A stretch of DNA of 64,000 bases from Martensiomyces pterosporus (taxonomy: Eukaryota > Kickxellomycota > Kickxellomycetes > Kickxellales > Kickxellaceae). The notes under the pieces were generated by a model. That model searched no databases. It was not told where the DNA came from and saw only the letters and a program-made list of their open reading frames with translations. Of the stretch, positions 39,773 through 49,277 are shown piece by piece. The position numbers and the translations under genes were made by a program. Numbering within the stretch: position 1 is the first letter of the stretch; every line of letters starts with the position of its first letter. Location: positions 1 through 64,000 of the forward strand of contig MU603983.1 in NCBI GenBank assembly GCA_025201845.1, read 5' to 3'.

Positions 39773-42421
39773 CTAAGGTGCTGTTGTCCCCAGAGCCGGT
39801 GGTGTTCCTTGTGCCAGCGACTCCGCTTGTCCTTTGCCGCTTCCAGCGCTTGCTGGCGATTGTTGCTGCTGCTGCTGCTGATTGCTCACAAGATCAGGCA
39901 TATCCTCATCGCCAACAATGTCAACCGGCGCAAGGGGCGGGGATGGGGAAGCAGATTTGTTGCGACTTTTGCGGTGCCCCTTTTTAGACGATTTCGCCTT
40001 GTCTCCTCTCTTGCGCGACTTTGGTTTGTGTTTCGTTTTTGCACTCGGCAGTTCGCCAAGATCCAGCCTTACAACTGGAATGTCGTCGACATCAGGCAGG
40101 TCACCGAGGTTACGTGGGCGGTCGGCAGCATCCTCCAAGTAGAATGGCTCGTTCTTGCGATCTCTGCGTGCCTTGCGCTCTCCAGAACTGTCCTTGGCTC
40201 CGGACCCACGTCTATGTGCATGCGAGTAGGTTGGCTGAGGAGGAGGAGGAGGAGGAGGAGGAATTACCTTCAGCGTCGTGTCTGGGATTGCATCGCCGAT
40301 CCACGAGTCGAGATCCAGGCCATCGGGTACAGGAACCTTGCCCTGTGCTGCAGCCGATACGGGGTTAAGCTCGTATGTCGTGAATAGCATGTGGAGCTCT
40401 TGGCAGACGCGTGGGGCGTCAGAGCTGGGGTTGGATGTGGCGACCGAAACAGCTGTTGTTATTTCGATAAACTGCCGCGCACGGCTGCTGACTTGCAGGG
40501 GCAATGCAGCCGCCGCATCGCTTACAGGATTTGGGGCACTGCCGCCATTTCTGTGCTGAGTGCTGCTGGGGAATAGCGAGGCTATGGAGGCCATTGTGGT
40601 CGATGTCACCGAGCGAACAAGTTCCCAGATCTCGTCGTTCCAGTACCCAGAGACGTCCTGCAGCCAGTTAGTATAAGCCTTCATAGCTGCCTGAATGAAT
40701 GTAGCCTGCTGGTCGCCATCAAGTCTGGGCAAGCCCGGGAACAAAAGCAGCTGAATATCGTCAGCGCTAGCGGGCAGCAGGAAGCAGTACTCGCCAAGAA
40801 TATATGCTGCTGTGCACAAAACCTTGGCGTTCGGGCCATCGGGAGTCACAAAGTCTGTCAGCCTGCTGTCTGAAAGCAAGCGACGCATCATCTTGACGCT
40901 GAAATCGCGCACCTGTCTGACACGTACGGTAACATCCAGGATTCTCTCGCTAAGAAGCTGCCCAACATCGGCACCCGAAATATAAACAAGATCGACCAGG
41001 ACCGCGACATACCACTCAAAGTTGGTCATGTTGGCGTATGAGTTGCGGCTGCACATATCCAATACTGCCTCGACAGCTGCCAGGCGGTACTCGGGGCTAT
41101 CTGCTGGATCTGGGTCTGAGGACACAGATCTTTTGGGCGATGAAAACGTGCCCTGCGCGCTGATCAAGCTTGTTCCTGGGGCATCGGTAATCGAGCTCTC
41201 TAATGCAATGTCTTGTCCGTCGTCACCAGTACCGGCACCACTGCTAGCATCGGCATTGGCTGGTCGGAGCGAGATGGTGTTGGACAGAATGAGCTGCGAC
41301 ATGATCCGCTTTACAGTATGTATCAGATTCTTTCTGGTAGCCATCCCGCTGATAACCTGCATTGCACGCATGCGGATGCTGAGATCCGGGTCATCCAAGC
41401 ACCGCAGCACTGTCTCGTACCGGTCAACAACCAAGTCGGGCCGCTTGGCCTGTAGGTGTGCTAGAGTGACCAAGCCGACGTAGCGCAGGTTGTGGTCGGC
41501 CGAATCGAAGAACAGCTCTAGCTTGCGAGCGCACAGCTCCGCAAAGTCGATTTCGCGGCCAATGCTGTCAGAGACAGGCAGCGGGACGCTGATAATATCG
41601 CCGACAACAGCAGTGTGAATGCACTCGTATAGCAGCGACATTGCGCTGGTGGTGCAGATCAGGCTGGAAAGCGGGCCATGGAGCTTCTTGGCCAGCCTGG
41701 GCTCAATCGGGGTCAGCGAAGCAAATAGCTTGACGATTTTGATCAGCATCCAGTTGTTGCTCGACGAGTTCAGCAAGTGGTAGAGCCTTGGCGCCAGCGG
41801 CAAGTAGTTGTGCGGGTTGGTTCCTGCAAGCTCGCAGATCACGCTCACCGCCGACGACACGACCGAGGGATCCGGGTCATCGAGCTTCTCCTTAAGCTTG
41901 GGTACAAACGCATGCAGCCCCTCGGGATGCTTCAAAACGAGCTTGTAGGCACACACAAGGGCCTTCTTCCGGATATACGGGCGCGAGTGGCCCAGCACCG
42001 CCATCACGTCATCAAACAGGTCCATGGCGAGCTCGGGCGTGGCAATTTGCGCCAGCCCATCCAAAGCGACGCTGACCTCCATTACGTTCGACGACGCCAA
42101 GTCCTTGCGCACCAAGTTAGTAGTGAGCATCAGCACATCGGTCTCCTGGTGGAATGACTGAGAGGCCGCCAAATACCCCGAGCGCTTTTCGATGAACCGC
42201 GAAGATGCCATTACCTCAACAACGTTGAAGTTGGCCCAGTTCATGTCGTAGCCGAGCATGTGCAGGTAGTTGAGCTTGTCAATAGCCGTGCTCTTATAGT
42301 ACATGTCGCTCATTTGCACCTCATTTTGGATTTCCTCGAGCGACTTGGAAATGTACTCGGCCTCATTGCGCTTGTTGGCGCGGAGGCCTTGAATTAGATC
42401 CGTCAGTGTCTTCTCAAACAT
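39773..42421 (-). CDS. APL5: AP-3 adaptor complex subunit delta
   Basis: 882 residues from an ATG at 42421. The N-terminus is typical of AP-3 delta: MFEKTLTDLIQGLRANKRNE, then ISKSLEEIQNEVQ, KLNYLHMLGYDMNWANF and YLAASQSFHQETDVLMLTTN. HEAT-like adaptin repeats extend to about residue 600, including SRPYIRKKALVCAYKLVLKH and DLSIRMRAMQVISGMATRKN. A poly-Pro hinge (coded by a GGA-type repeat near 40239-40262) and a Lys-rich, acidic, Gln-run tail follow. AP-3 sorts cargo from Golgi/endosomes directly to the vacuole. It is shorter than animal delta because the ear part is reduced. Confidence 0.93.
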   Translation of the reverse strand: MFEKTLTDLIQGLRANKRNEAEYISKSLEEIQNEVQMSDMYYKSTAIDKLNYLHMLGYDMNWANFNVVEVMASSRFIEKRSGYLAASQSFHQETDVLMLTTNLVRKDLASSNVMEVSVALDGLAQIATPELAMDLFDDVMAVLGHSRPYIRKKALVCAYKLVLKHPEGLHAFVPKLKEKLDDPDPSVVSSAVSVICELAGTNPHNYLPLAPRLYHLLNSSSNNWMLIKIVKLFASLTPIEPRLAKKLHGPLSSLICTTSAMSLLYECIHTAVVGDIISVPLPVSDSIGREIDFAELCARKLELFFDSADHNLRYVGLVTLAHLQAKRPDLVVDRYETVLRCLDDPDLSIRMRAMQVISGMATRKNLIHTVKRIMSQLILSNTISLRPANADASSGAGTGDDGQDIALESSITDAPGTSLISAQGTFSSPKRSVSSDPDPADSPEYRLAAVEAVLDMCSRNSYANMTNFEWYVAVLVDLVYISGADVGQLLSERILDVTVRVRQVRDFSVKMMRRLLSDSRLTDFVTPDGPNAKVLCTAAYILGEYCFLLPASADDIQLLLFPGLPRLDGDQQATFIQAAMKAYTNWLQDVSGYWNDEIWELVRSVTSTTMASIASLFPSSTQHRNGGSAPNPVSDAAAALPLQVSSRARQFIEITTAVSVATSNPSSDAPRVCQELHMLFTTYELNPVSAAAQGKVPVPDGLDLDSWIGDAIPDTTLKVIPPPPPPPPQPTYSHAHRRGSGAKDSSGERKARRDRKNEPFYLEDAADRPRNLGDLPDVDDIPVVRLDLGELPSAKTKHKPKSRKRGDKAKSSKKGHRKSRNKSASPSPPLAPVDIVGDEDMPDLVSNQQQQQQQSPASAGSGKGQAESLAQGTPPALGTTAP

Positions 42422-42858
42422 GCCTCGTAAAAGCTACCTCCCTCGGATACAAGCGACTGCAAACGAAAGGCGCAGATTCGGAATAAATAAATAGGACGAG
42501 GAAGAGTGCGTCTCTTTCGGCGGCGAGTTAAGGAGGGGGAGGGAGCAAGCAAATACCCGAGGCAGAGAAGAGAGCGAGTGCGTGAGCAGGAAAAGGAGGC
42601 CAGTAGGTCAGCGGCACCGCCCCTGCTGGCTGCTGTGGCATTCCTTACATGTGGTGTTTGGTTAGTGCATACTGGCCGCTATGCTTGCACGCGTGCCTTG
42701 TGCACTGCTACAGCACTCAAGTATCTGCTGTCCAGAAAGCCAGACAAGCTGTCAAGGCGCTGGAGAAAACCCCGATTTACTGGAAACCAGAAACAGAAGA
42801 TATAGAAAGTGGAGAAGGCTACAGTGGCTTCAAATACGTGCAAGAGACTGCTGCTCGC
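42422..42858. other. gap between AP-3 delta and ATP synthase OSCP
   Basis: Contains the AP-3 delta promoter and the OSCP 3' flank. No gene seen. Confidence 0.4.
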
Positions 42859-43862
42859 TTAGATGGCAATGGAGTCAGTGAGGAGCTTCTCGAGCTTGGC
42901 GAGTCTGCTCGAGACGGACATGTCGATGGTGAAGTCACCGAACTCAACAACCATACCGCCGATGATGCTGGGGTTGACCTTGTTGACAACGTTGATCTCC
43001 TTAAAGTCCTTGATAAGACCGCCCTTGGTGAGGTTGTCCTTAACCTGCTTGAGCTCCTTGTTGCCAAGCTGGGTGGCCGATGTGACCTTGACGGAGACAA
43101 TGCCGCGCTCGGCCTCCATGAGGCTCTTGTACGAGGAGATGATGGCCTTGGTCTCGTTAAGGCGGTTGTTCTCAACGAGGGTCGAGAAGAAGTTGCTGGT
43201 GATGTCGCTCTTCTTGCCCAGAGAGGCGATGAGCTCCTCCTTGGCCGACTTGTTGAGCATAGGGCTGGCAAGGTACTCCTCAAGGCGGGGCTCCTTGGCA
43301 AGCTGCTGCTCGATGTTGGTCAGATCAGCCTCGACAGCAGCGAGGGCGTTCTTCGACGCAGCAGCCTGGAAGAGGGCGGTGGCGTACTTGCCGTCGATTC
43401 CGAACAGAGTAAGAGGGGCAGTCTACAGCAAACACAAGGGCAATGCAGCGGTGGTGTGTGTGTGTGTGTGTGTGAAGTTAGTACTTTCCATGTGGTCCAT
43501 CCAGCACGCTGTTCTCGGGCACTGGTCTGTCTGCCGAGAAACCGAGCATCTGCACCAAGTGACAACGTACCTTGGTAGGAGCAGCGGTGGCATAGCCACG
43601 AGCGAGCTACAGAAGCAAGATTGCAAGAGAGCAGAGATTTCAAAAGTCCATTTTAGTGATCACACCGACAAAGCGCTGCGCAGGAATGTGTCTCTTCAAG
43701 CCCCGGTGCTGGCATTCGCTGCGCCATTGCTGCCACACCAGCAAAACACTGGCAGACCTGAATGGAGCGGCTCCATTTCCTTTGCGATTCGCACTGATAG
43801 CCGAGATTGTCTGCTGCCTCGCGTACCTGGGTCTTTCCAACGTTAAGAGCCTGGCGGAACAT
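42859..43862 (-). CDS. ATP5: mitochondrial ATP synthase OSCP subunit, three exons
   Basis: Exons are 43827-43862, 43571-43606 and 42859-43422, with introns of 220 and 148 nt. All junctions are GT-AG and phase 0 (donors GTACGC and GTACGT; acceptors both TGTAG). Joined, they give 211 residues, the usual OSCP length. The first two exons encode 12 codons each and form the presequence (MFRQALNVGKTQ, then LARGYATAAPTK). The mature part shows PLTLFGIDGKYATALFQAA and NFFSTLVENNRLNETKAIIS, and ends VVEFGDFTIDMSVSSRLAKL. OSCP joins the F1 head to the peripheral stalk of F1Fo-ATP synthase. Intron 2 carries a GT microsatellite. Confidence 0.95.
43454..43474 (+). repeat. (GT)10 microsatellite in ATP5 intron 2
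   Basis: Twenty-one bases of alternating GT on the plus strand, so (CA)n in the ATP5 transcript, inside the intron 43423-43570. Confidence 0.95.
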
Positions 43863-44286
43863 GGTTTGCTGCAGGATTAGTTGACGCTTCGATTCAGCGA
43901 GGAATGAAAGTCTAAAATAAAGAACAAGGCAAGAGGAGAAAGCAGATAGCTAGGCAAGCAGCGAGCAAAGCGAGAGCTTGCGATTCAATATTTTGCACCT
44001 GCCAATTCGAGTGCGCAGAATTCAGCTGCTGCGTTTTTCTGTGCTCCACAGCGTGCGCCCCAGCTATCGCGCCCGATAAGCAGCAGCGCGAGATTAGTAG
44101 TCACGGCTCCTGGGAAGCGGCTCGGCTTGCACTCATTGGACCGGCCGCTGATTAATCAGTGGGCATCAGCCACCAGCTCCAGACAGCGGCACTAAGGCTG
44201 GCTGCGTTCCAACGTCAGCGTGCCGCTGTTCTCCCACTCCACACTTCAGGTTCTTTTTTTGCGCTTTTGTATCTGCCTCTTAGATA
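43863..44286. promoter_or_regulatory. bidirectional promoter region, ATP5 / TFB4
   Basis: 424 bp between the divergent starts of ATP5 (minus) and TFB4 (plus). It includes the palindrome CTGATTAATCAG near 44149. No clear TATA box. Shared control is inference from position. Confidence 0.5.
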
Positions 44287-45204
44287 ATGGCCGAACCCGC
44301 AGAGACCGACGCCAGTCTGCTCGTGGTCATTCTCGACGTGAACGCCAGCGCGTGGGAGAAGTGCCCGCTGAAGTTCGACAACGCGCTGCAGCAGGTCGTT
44401 ATATTTATAAACGCATACCTGGCGCTCAAGCCCGAAAATGAGCTAGCAGTTCTTGCGGTAAGCAAGACTGAATGCAAATTCCTGTACCCGAGGGACTATA
44501 GCAGCGACGTGGACAGGAACGACATCCAGGTTTACGAGCAGTTCAGGGTAGTCGACACGAAGGTCCTGTCGGCTGTTCAAGCCATGTGCCACAGCCAGAA
44601 CGCCACAGCCAGAAGCAGCAGCAGAGGCATCGAGGAGAGCCAGAGCCTTGTGTCACAGGCGCTGTCAAAGGCGCTGTGCCATGTCAACCGCAGCACAAAA
44701 TCGACGCTGAGCAAGAAGTGGCCGCGCATTCTTGTTCTCTCTGCAGCCGACGACTCGCCGCGCGAGTACATTGCGCTGATGAACAGCATATTTGCGGCGC
44801 AGAAGATGAATGTTCTCATCGATATCTGCAAGGTGTTTGGCAGGGACTCGGTGTTTCTGCAGCAGGCGGCTGAAATCACTGGCGGCAACTATCTCAAAAT
44901 CGACACGCAAGCCGGGGAGTCGCTGCTGCAGAGTCTGATGTTCACTTGTCTTGCAGACCACTATACAAGGGAGATTCTGTACTCTCCGTGCAACGACCTG
45001 ATCGACTTTAGAGCCACCTGCTTCTGCCACAAGAAGGTGGTGGATATCGGATACGTGTGCTCTGTGTGTCTGTCTATATTCTGCAAGATGGCGCCCGTGT
45101 GCTCAACGTGCAAAACAAAGTTTACATTCCGGCTAGTAAGGACATCGTCGAGCGGGAGGCCAAACGGCCAAGGCAGCCAGCCACGAACCGCAGCTGTAGC
45201 TTGA
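44287..45204 (+). CDS. TFB4: TFIIH core subunit p34 / Tfb4
   Basis: 305 residues from the ATG at 44287. The N-terminal domain has the von Willebrand A-like fold of the Tfb4/GTF2H3 family: SLLVVILDVNASAWEK, ALQQVVIFINAYLALKPENE, KKWPRILVLSAADDSPREYI, KMNVLIDICKVFGRDSVFLQ and ITGGNYLKI. The C-terminus has a zinc-binding C4-type cluster: CFCHKKVVDIGYVCSVCLSI, then CKMAPVCSTCKTKF. TFIIH acts in RNA polymerase II initiation and nucleotide-excision repair, and Tfb4 pairs with Ssl1/p44. The length fits the family (about 310-340). It diverges from ATP5 and lies 383 bp before INTS6. Confidence 0.95.
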   Translation: MAEPAETDASLLVVILDVNASAWEKCPLKFDNALQQVVIFINAYLALKPENELAVLAVSKTECKFLYPRDYSSDVDRNDIQVYEQFRVVDTKVLSAVQAMCHSQNATARSSSRGIEESQSLVSQALSKALCHVNRSTKSTLSKKWPRILVLSAADDSPREYIALMNSIFAAQKMNVLIDICKVFGRDSVFLQQAAEITGGNYLKIDTQAGESLLQSLMFTCLADHYTREILYSPCNDLIDFRATCFCHKKVVDIGYVCSVCLSIFCKMAPVCSTCKTKFTFRLVRTSSSGRPNGQGSQPRTAAVA

Positions 45205-45587
45205 CGGTCTTTGCGCACTCGGCCCTCTGCCCCATCGACATCACTACCTTGGTACCTTTTGCAATACATAGCCCAAAGGCCCCTGGCATCCTCGGCTTAG
45301 GATACCCCGTCACGTGGCCTCACCTGTGTGTGTTTTTCATTTTCCTTTGGTGAAAAGGGGAGGGCGAGTTGCGGCTGCTCGTGTATATTTTTTTTGGAGC
45401 CAGCGTTGCCAGAAATTCGCATTCTGCCTTTCTTGCATTCTGTTGGAAACCGCACAGCCAGAAAACAGCTAGCGTTGTGGCTTCACTAGCGCTGATTCGC
45501 ATTTGCACTATACTCGTATATATATTTTTTTTCTTACGCAAACGCTGGAGGAGCAAAACAAGAAGGTATAGAGAGGGAGCAGATACA
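45205..45587. other. gap between TFB4 and INTS6
   Basis: The frame of INTS6 stays open upstream to 45369 but without an ATG. The segment holds the TFB4 3' UTR and the INTS6 promoter. Nothing else recognised. Confidence 0.4.
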
Positions 45588-48500
45588 ATGATATTTGTGT
45601 TCCTAGTCGACACAAGCGTGTCAATGGAGCAAGAGCTAGGCACCTCTCTCCTATCGACCGCAAAGGCGAAAGATGGGCATTCGCCCGACAACGATTTGTT
45701 TGGTGGCGAGAAGGACCGGATAAGCCGGCGGTGGCACCGCAAGGCCGCCCACGCTGCAGCCCCTTCGCACACCAACTCGCGGCTGGCCTGTGCAAAGAGC
45801 ATCGTTGAGCAGATAGTCGCCAACCGGCAGAGCTTCGAGCACGACCGGTACATGCTTGTCACCTATAACGACACGGGAAGCGGGTGCATTCGGTCGAACC
45901 TAAAGGACTCGCGCGCAACACTGCTCAGCGAGCTGAATAAGCTGCAGGCGAAAGATAGGTTCTACGGCGGCATGTCGCTGGCGGCTCTGTTCAACCAGCT
46001 CTCATTGATGCGCAGTGCCTACGATTTGGACACGTACGGGTACGGCAGGTACCCGGCACTCAACGAGCCCGTGCACATAGTCTGGCTGACAGACGGTGCT
46101 AGTGTGGTGACCCCCAGCGGCGTGTCGACGAAGCTCAACCTGCCTGTGAACAACACGCATTGGGTCGAATCGTACGTGGAGCCGTTTAGATGGGACCAGC
46201 GGCTGATTCTGGTGTTTCTCCACGAGGCAGGCGACGAGCAGCTGTGTGGTAACAAAAAACACAGCAGCGAGGGCATGCTGATGCCGATGTGCAAGGTGAT
46301 GGGCGGCACCATGCACCATGTCGGGTCGATGCGCCAGGCGCAGAGATTCGTCGACTCATTCGCGCCGTCAAGGGCAGCGCCAAACTCGGGTCGGTCGCAG
46401 GGCCAGGCGATGGCAGCACCCGGCGTGCTTGTGAACTTTGAGAGAATCGACGATAACCCCGCAAATCCGGGCAACACCGATTTGCGCGTTCTTCTGCATG
46501 CCTCTCCATGCAGCATCGCCAGTGCGCCACTGCCACCTCCTACCGAGGGGCCTGGTCCTGGGCAGGCAGGCGCAGGCAATGGCGGAGCCAAGGGTGCAGG
46601 GGCAACCAGCTACGGGAACAGCGCAGGAGTCACTGCGCTGATTAATGGACACCTGGGCTACTTTCCGATTCCAGAATCGTTCTGGCCAGAGACCATCCAC
46701 CCGCCAAGGGCGCCAGGGAGCAATCCGCCGCCAAACTCGCAGACACCGCTTCCTCCGCCAGGCGTCAGCGGGTGGCAGATCCCTCGGCGCAGCGCACACC
46801 CCACGCTTTGCTACAGCCAGAACAACACGGACTGGGCGGTGCCTCCTCAGTTCCCCTTTGACAAGTACCAGATCGACACAAACTCCAGTGTTGCGCAAAA
46901 ACTGCTGATGGCGGCACAGGCGGCACAGGCGGCACACGAGGCGCAGGGAGGCAAGGGTCCGGCGAAGCCAGTGTGCTGGCAGGTGTTTGTCAACGGCTCA
47001 TACACGAATCCAAAGTATGCTGGATTTCCATTTGGTATTCTGCGACCCAACACGGCGCGCACAGCGGTGAATCTGTTTGTCCTGCCTTATAACTTTACGG
47101 CTCTGTGGAAGATCCTGGGCAAGCTGGACCTGCAAGCACAGGGGCAGCACGCGACAAGATCAGCTGTGGCCATGTCGCCGAGCTGGAGACGCGAGTTTGA
47201 AGAGTACCTGCAGCATACACCCGGATACTATGCGATCCCACTCAAGCGAGCATTCAACCTGTACGGCATCCCGCATGGCGTGTTTCCCAAGACGTTCGGC
47301 CAGAGCCCGGGCATGCGCAATGCCACGCACTACTCGATGAAGCTGCACACTGTAGCTCGCAAGGAGTGGGAGCGGCTGCAGCCCATGGGCGGCCCAGATA
47401 GCGCCAGTGGTGGTGGTGGACAGGCATTGGCAGAAATAGCGGCGAATCTGCAGAGTGCCCTGTTGACGTTTGACCCCGCGTCTGATGCCAGCCATCTGGT
47501 GTCCAATGCGTTCGACGTCGACCGTTCGCACTGTCTGGCCACATTGAGCGCCATGCGCCGTGTGTTTGTTCGCGAGTGCATGCTGTCGCAGAGCGCGTAC
47601 TTTAGGGCCAACGCCATAGTGCCGCCCTCTCCGCCGCTGGCACTATTGCAGTCAAGCGGCAGCGAATCTAGCCTAAGCGGCGAAGACCAGTTCGCCATGG
47701 ACACTGACAGCGACAAAGTGCCGCAGCGGCCGCAGACACCGCCGCCGCAATTCACGCCGCCCGTGGCCAGCATGGAGTACTCGTTCTACGGATTGTCGCA
47801 GGCCCTTGACGGGTCGCTTGTGCCGCCGTTCACCTCTCAGCCTGGGAGCAACAGGTCGCAGTCTGGCCCAATGGGTCGACAGAGAGGCGCAGAGCCGGAT
47901 CCTCAGCACCTGGTTCCAGGTGCTCAGCTCTCGCCGCTGGGCGGGGTGGTGGACGTCGCCAGCGAGGACGATAGAGACTCGCGGCACTCGGTGCCCATCA
48001 GAGACATGGGCGAGTATGGCGCAGCCATGCACCGGCTGAAGTCGTACGAAGCTCGCGACCCGCTCCTCGACGAGCGCACAGCTCTGCTGCAGCGCAGGAA
48101 CATGTTTGGCAACCCTTACCGCCGGCCACTGCGAGAGCCGCGTGGGCCAAACAACAACGTGCTAGCGCGCAACCCAGAGCTCTCGGCCAAACTCGGCCTC
48201 TCCCGCACCCCATTGAAAGCAGCTGGTGCAGGCAACGGGCAGCCCAAGTCAGAACCCGATGACGAGGCATCAATCGCCAGCCTGGAGATGGAGAGTGAGG
48301 CCGAGGTCAACGAGTTTGCTATGGATAAGATGATTGAAGATATGCCCATGGACGCCGAGGGCAGCGGACGCAGTGCTGGTGGCGACCATCGGAACGAGCC
48401 ATCGCCTGGTGGCCAGGAGGGCATCGCCGCAGGCAGGTATGGATGGATGCAGCGCAGGGATGTGCCCCGGAGGAGGTCGATCAGCACGGCCTGGCGCAAG

Positions 48501-49277
48501 AACGATGAGTCGTGGAATGTCAACCCCTGGGCGATTATTGCGTCGTCTGGTGCAGACAACGAAAGCCCTGCTGATCCGGGGTCTTTGACTTTCACTTCCG
48601 ACTCCACAATCATCAACAAGAACACTGCGCAGATCATCAAGCCGGCCAGCAGCGGCTCACCTGGCCAGGGAAGCGGGCAGCCAGCTGCACCTCTGCCGCC
48701 ACCAACGTCGCACCCTGACAATGACACACAGGATGCTGCTATGGTAGCGGCTGTGGACACTGTAGAACAAGGGGGTGCTCAGAGCGACAATAGCGAGGGG
48801 GCGCACTCAGCAGCTCGCACGACCAATTTGACGCCGTCGCGAAGCACAATCCCTCCAGGTTCTTCCGGTTCGGGAGAGAAAAGCACGCTGCCGCAGGAAA
48901 ACGTGGAGGTGGCAGAAGCAGAGCCACTCGTTTCTTCAGCGCCCAGCCCGTCCTCGATGGAAGGCAGCCTGACAGCCACCGCCGAAAGTTCCATCTCGTC
49001 TAAGCCAGCGGCTGAGCCGGCATCTCAGCAGCCAGCAATAGTGCGCAAAGTGAATGTGGCCGAGGAGAAGGCGTGGTTCCTCAAACGGATCAAAGCAGAC
49101 CCAGCGCACTACGACGAGGACGCCATTCTGCAGCATCTCACAGAGCTCCGAGGCAACCAGGGGCTGGGCAAGGCGCAGCTGAAGATAATCATCACGGCGG
49201 CCGCATCGGCTGCCAAGGCTATGCGCCGGAAGCACCTGGTGGATCGCTTGGGAGAGGCAGCAAAGGCAGCCAGCTAG
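45588..49277 (+). CDS. INTS6: Integrator complex subunit 6 homologue
   Basis: 1229 residues from the ATG at 45588 (MIFVFLVDTSVSMEQ). The N-terminal vWA domain has an intact DxSxS MIDAS motif (residues 8-12) and INTS6-specific sequence: DRYMLVTYNDTG, YVEPFRWDQRLILVFLHEAG and MPMCKVMGG. The next domain also matches animal INTS6: HLGYFPIPESFWPE, PFDKYQID, CWQVFVNGSYTNPKYAGFPF, VNLFVLPYNF and PGYYAIPLKRAFNLYGIPHG. After ~500 disordered residues, the C-terminal ~70 (KAWFLKRIKADPAHYDEDAI and following) resemble the conserved INTS6/DDX26B C-terminal domain. In animals INTS6 links Integrator to PP2A and attenuates or terminates Pol II transcription. Single exon. Confidence 0.9.
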   Translation: MIFVFLVDTSVSMEQELGTSLLSTAKAKDGHSPDNDLFGGEKDRISRRWHRKAAHAAAPSHTNSRLACAKSIVEQIVANRQSFEHDRYMLVTYNDTGSGCIRSNLKDSRATLLSELNKLQAKDRFYGGMSLAALFNQLSLMRSAYDLDTYGYGRYPALNEPVHIVWLTDGASVVTPSGVSTKLNLPVNNTHWVESYVEPFRWDQRLILVFLHEAGDEQLCGNKKHSSEGMLMPMCKVMGGTMHHVGSMRQAQRFVDSFAPSRAAPNSGRSQGQAMAAPGVLVNFERIDDNPANPGNTDLRVLLHASPCSIASAPLPPPTEGPGPGQAGAGNGGAKGAGATSYGNSAGVTALINGHLGYFPIPESFWPETIHPPRAPGSNPPPNSQTPLPPPGVSGWQIPRRSAHPTLCYSQNNTDWAVPPQFPFDKYQIDTNSSVAQKLLMAAQAAQAAHEAQGGKGPAKPVCWQVFVNGSYTNPKYAGFPFGILRPNTARTAVNLFVLPYNFTALWKILGKLDLQAQGQHATRSAVAMSPSWRREFEEYLQHTPGYYAIPLKRAFNLYGIPHGVFPKTFGQSPGMRNATHYSMKLHTVARKEWERLQPMGGPDSASGGGGQALAEIAANLQSALLTFDPASDASHLVSNAFDVDRSHCLATLSAMRRVFVRECMLSQSAYFRANAIVPPSPPLALLQSSGSESSLSGEDQFAMDTDSDKVPQRPQTPPPQFTPPVASMEYSFYGLSQALDGSLVPPFTSQPGSNRSQSGPMGRQRGAEPDPQHLVPGAQLSPLGGVVDVASEDDRDSRHSVPIRDMGEYGAAMHRLKSYEARDPLLDERTALLQRRNMFGNPYRRPLREPRGPNNNVLARNPELSAKLGLSRTPLKAAGAGNGQPKSEPDDEASIASLEMESEAEVNEFAMDKMIEDMPMDAEGSGRSAGGDHRNEPSPGGQEGIAAGRYGWMQRRDVPRRRSISTAWRKNDESWNVNPWAIIASSGADNESPADPGSLTFTSDSTIINKNTAQIIKPASSGSPGQGSGQPAAPLPPPTSHPDNDTQDAAMVAAVDTVEQGGAQSDNSEGAHSAARTTNLTPSRSTIPPGSSGSGEKSTLPQENVEVAEAEPLVSSAPSPSSMEGSLTATAESSISSKPAAEPASQQPAIVRKVNVAEEKAWFLKRIKADPAHYDEDAILQHLTELRGNQGLGKAQLKIIITAAASAAKAMRRKHLVDRLGEAAKAAS

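Noticed and set aside
42649..43846. plus-strand frames over ATP5
   Set aside because: Antisense shadows; the minus-strand exons give a complete OSCP.
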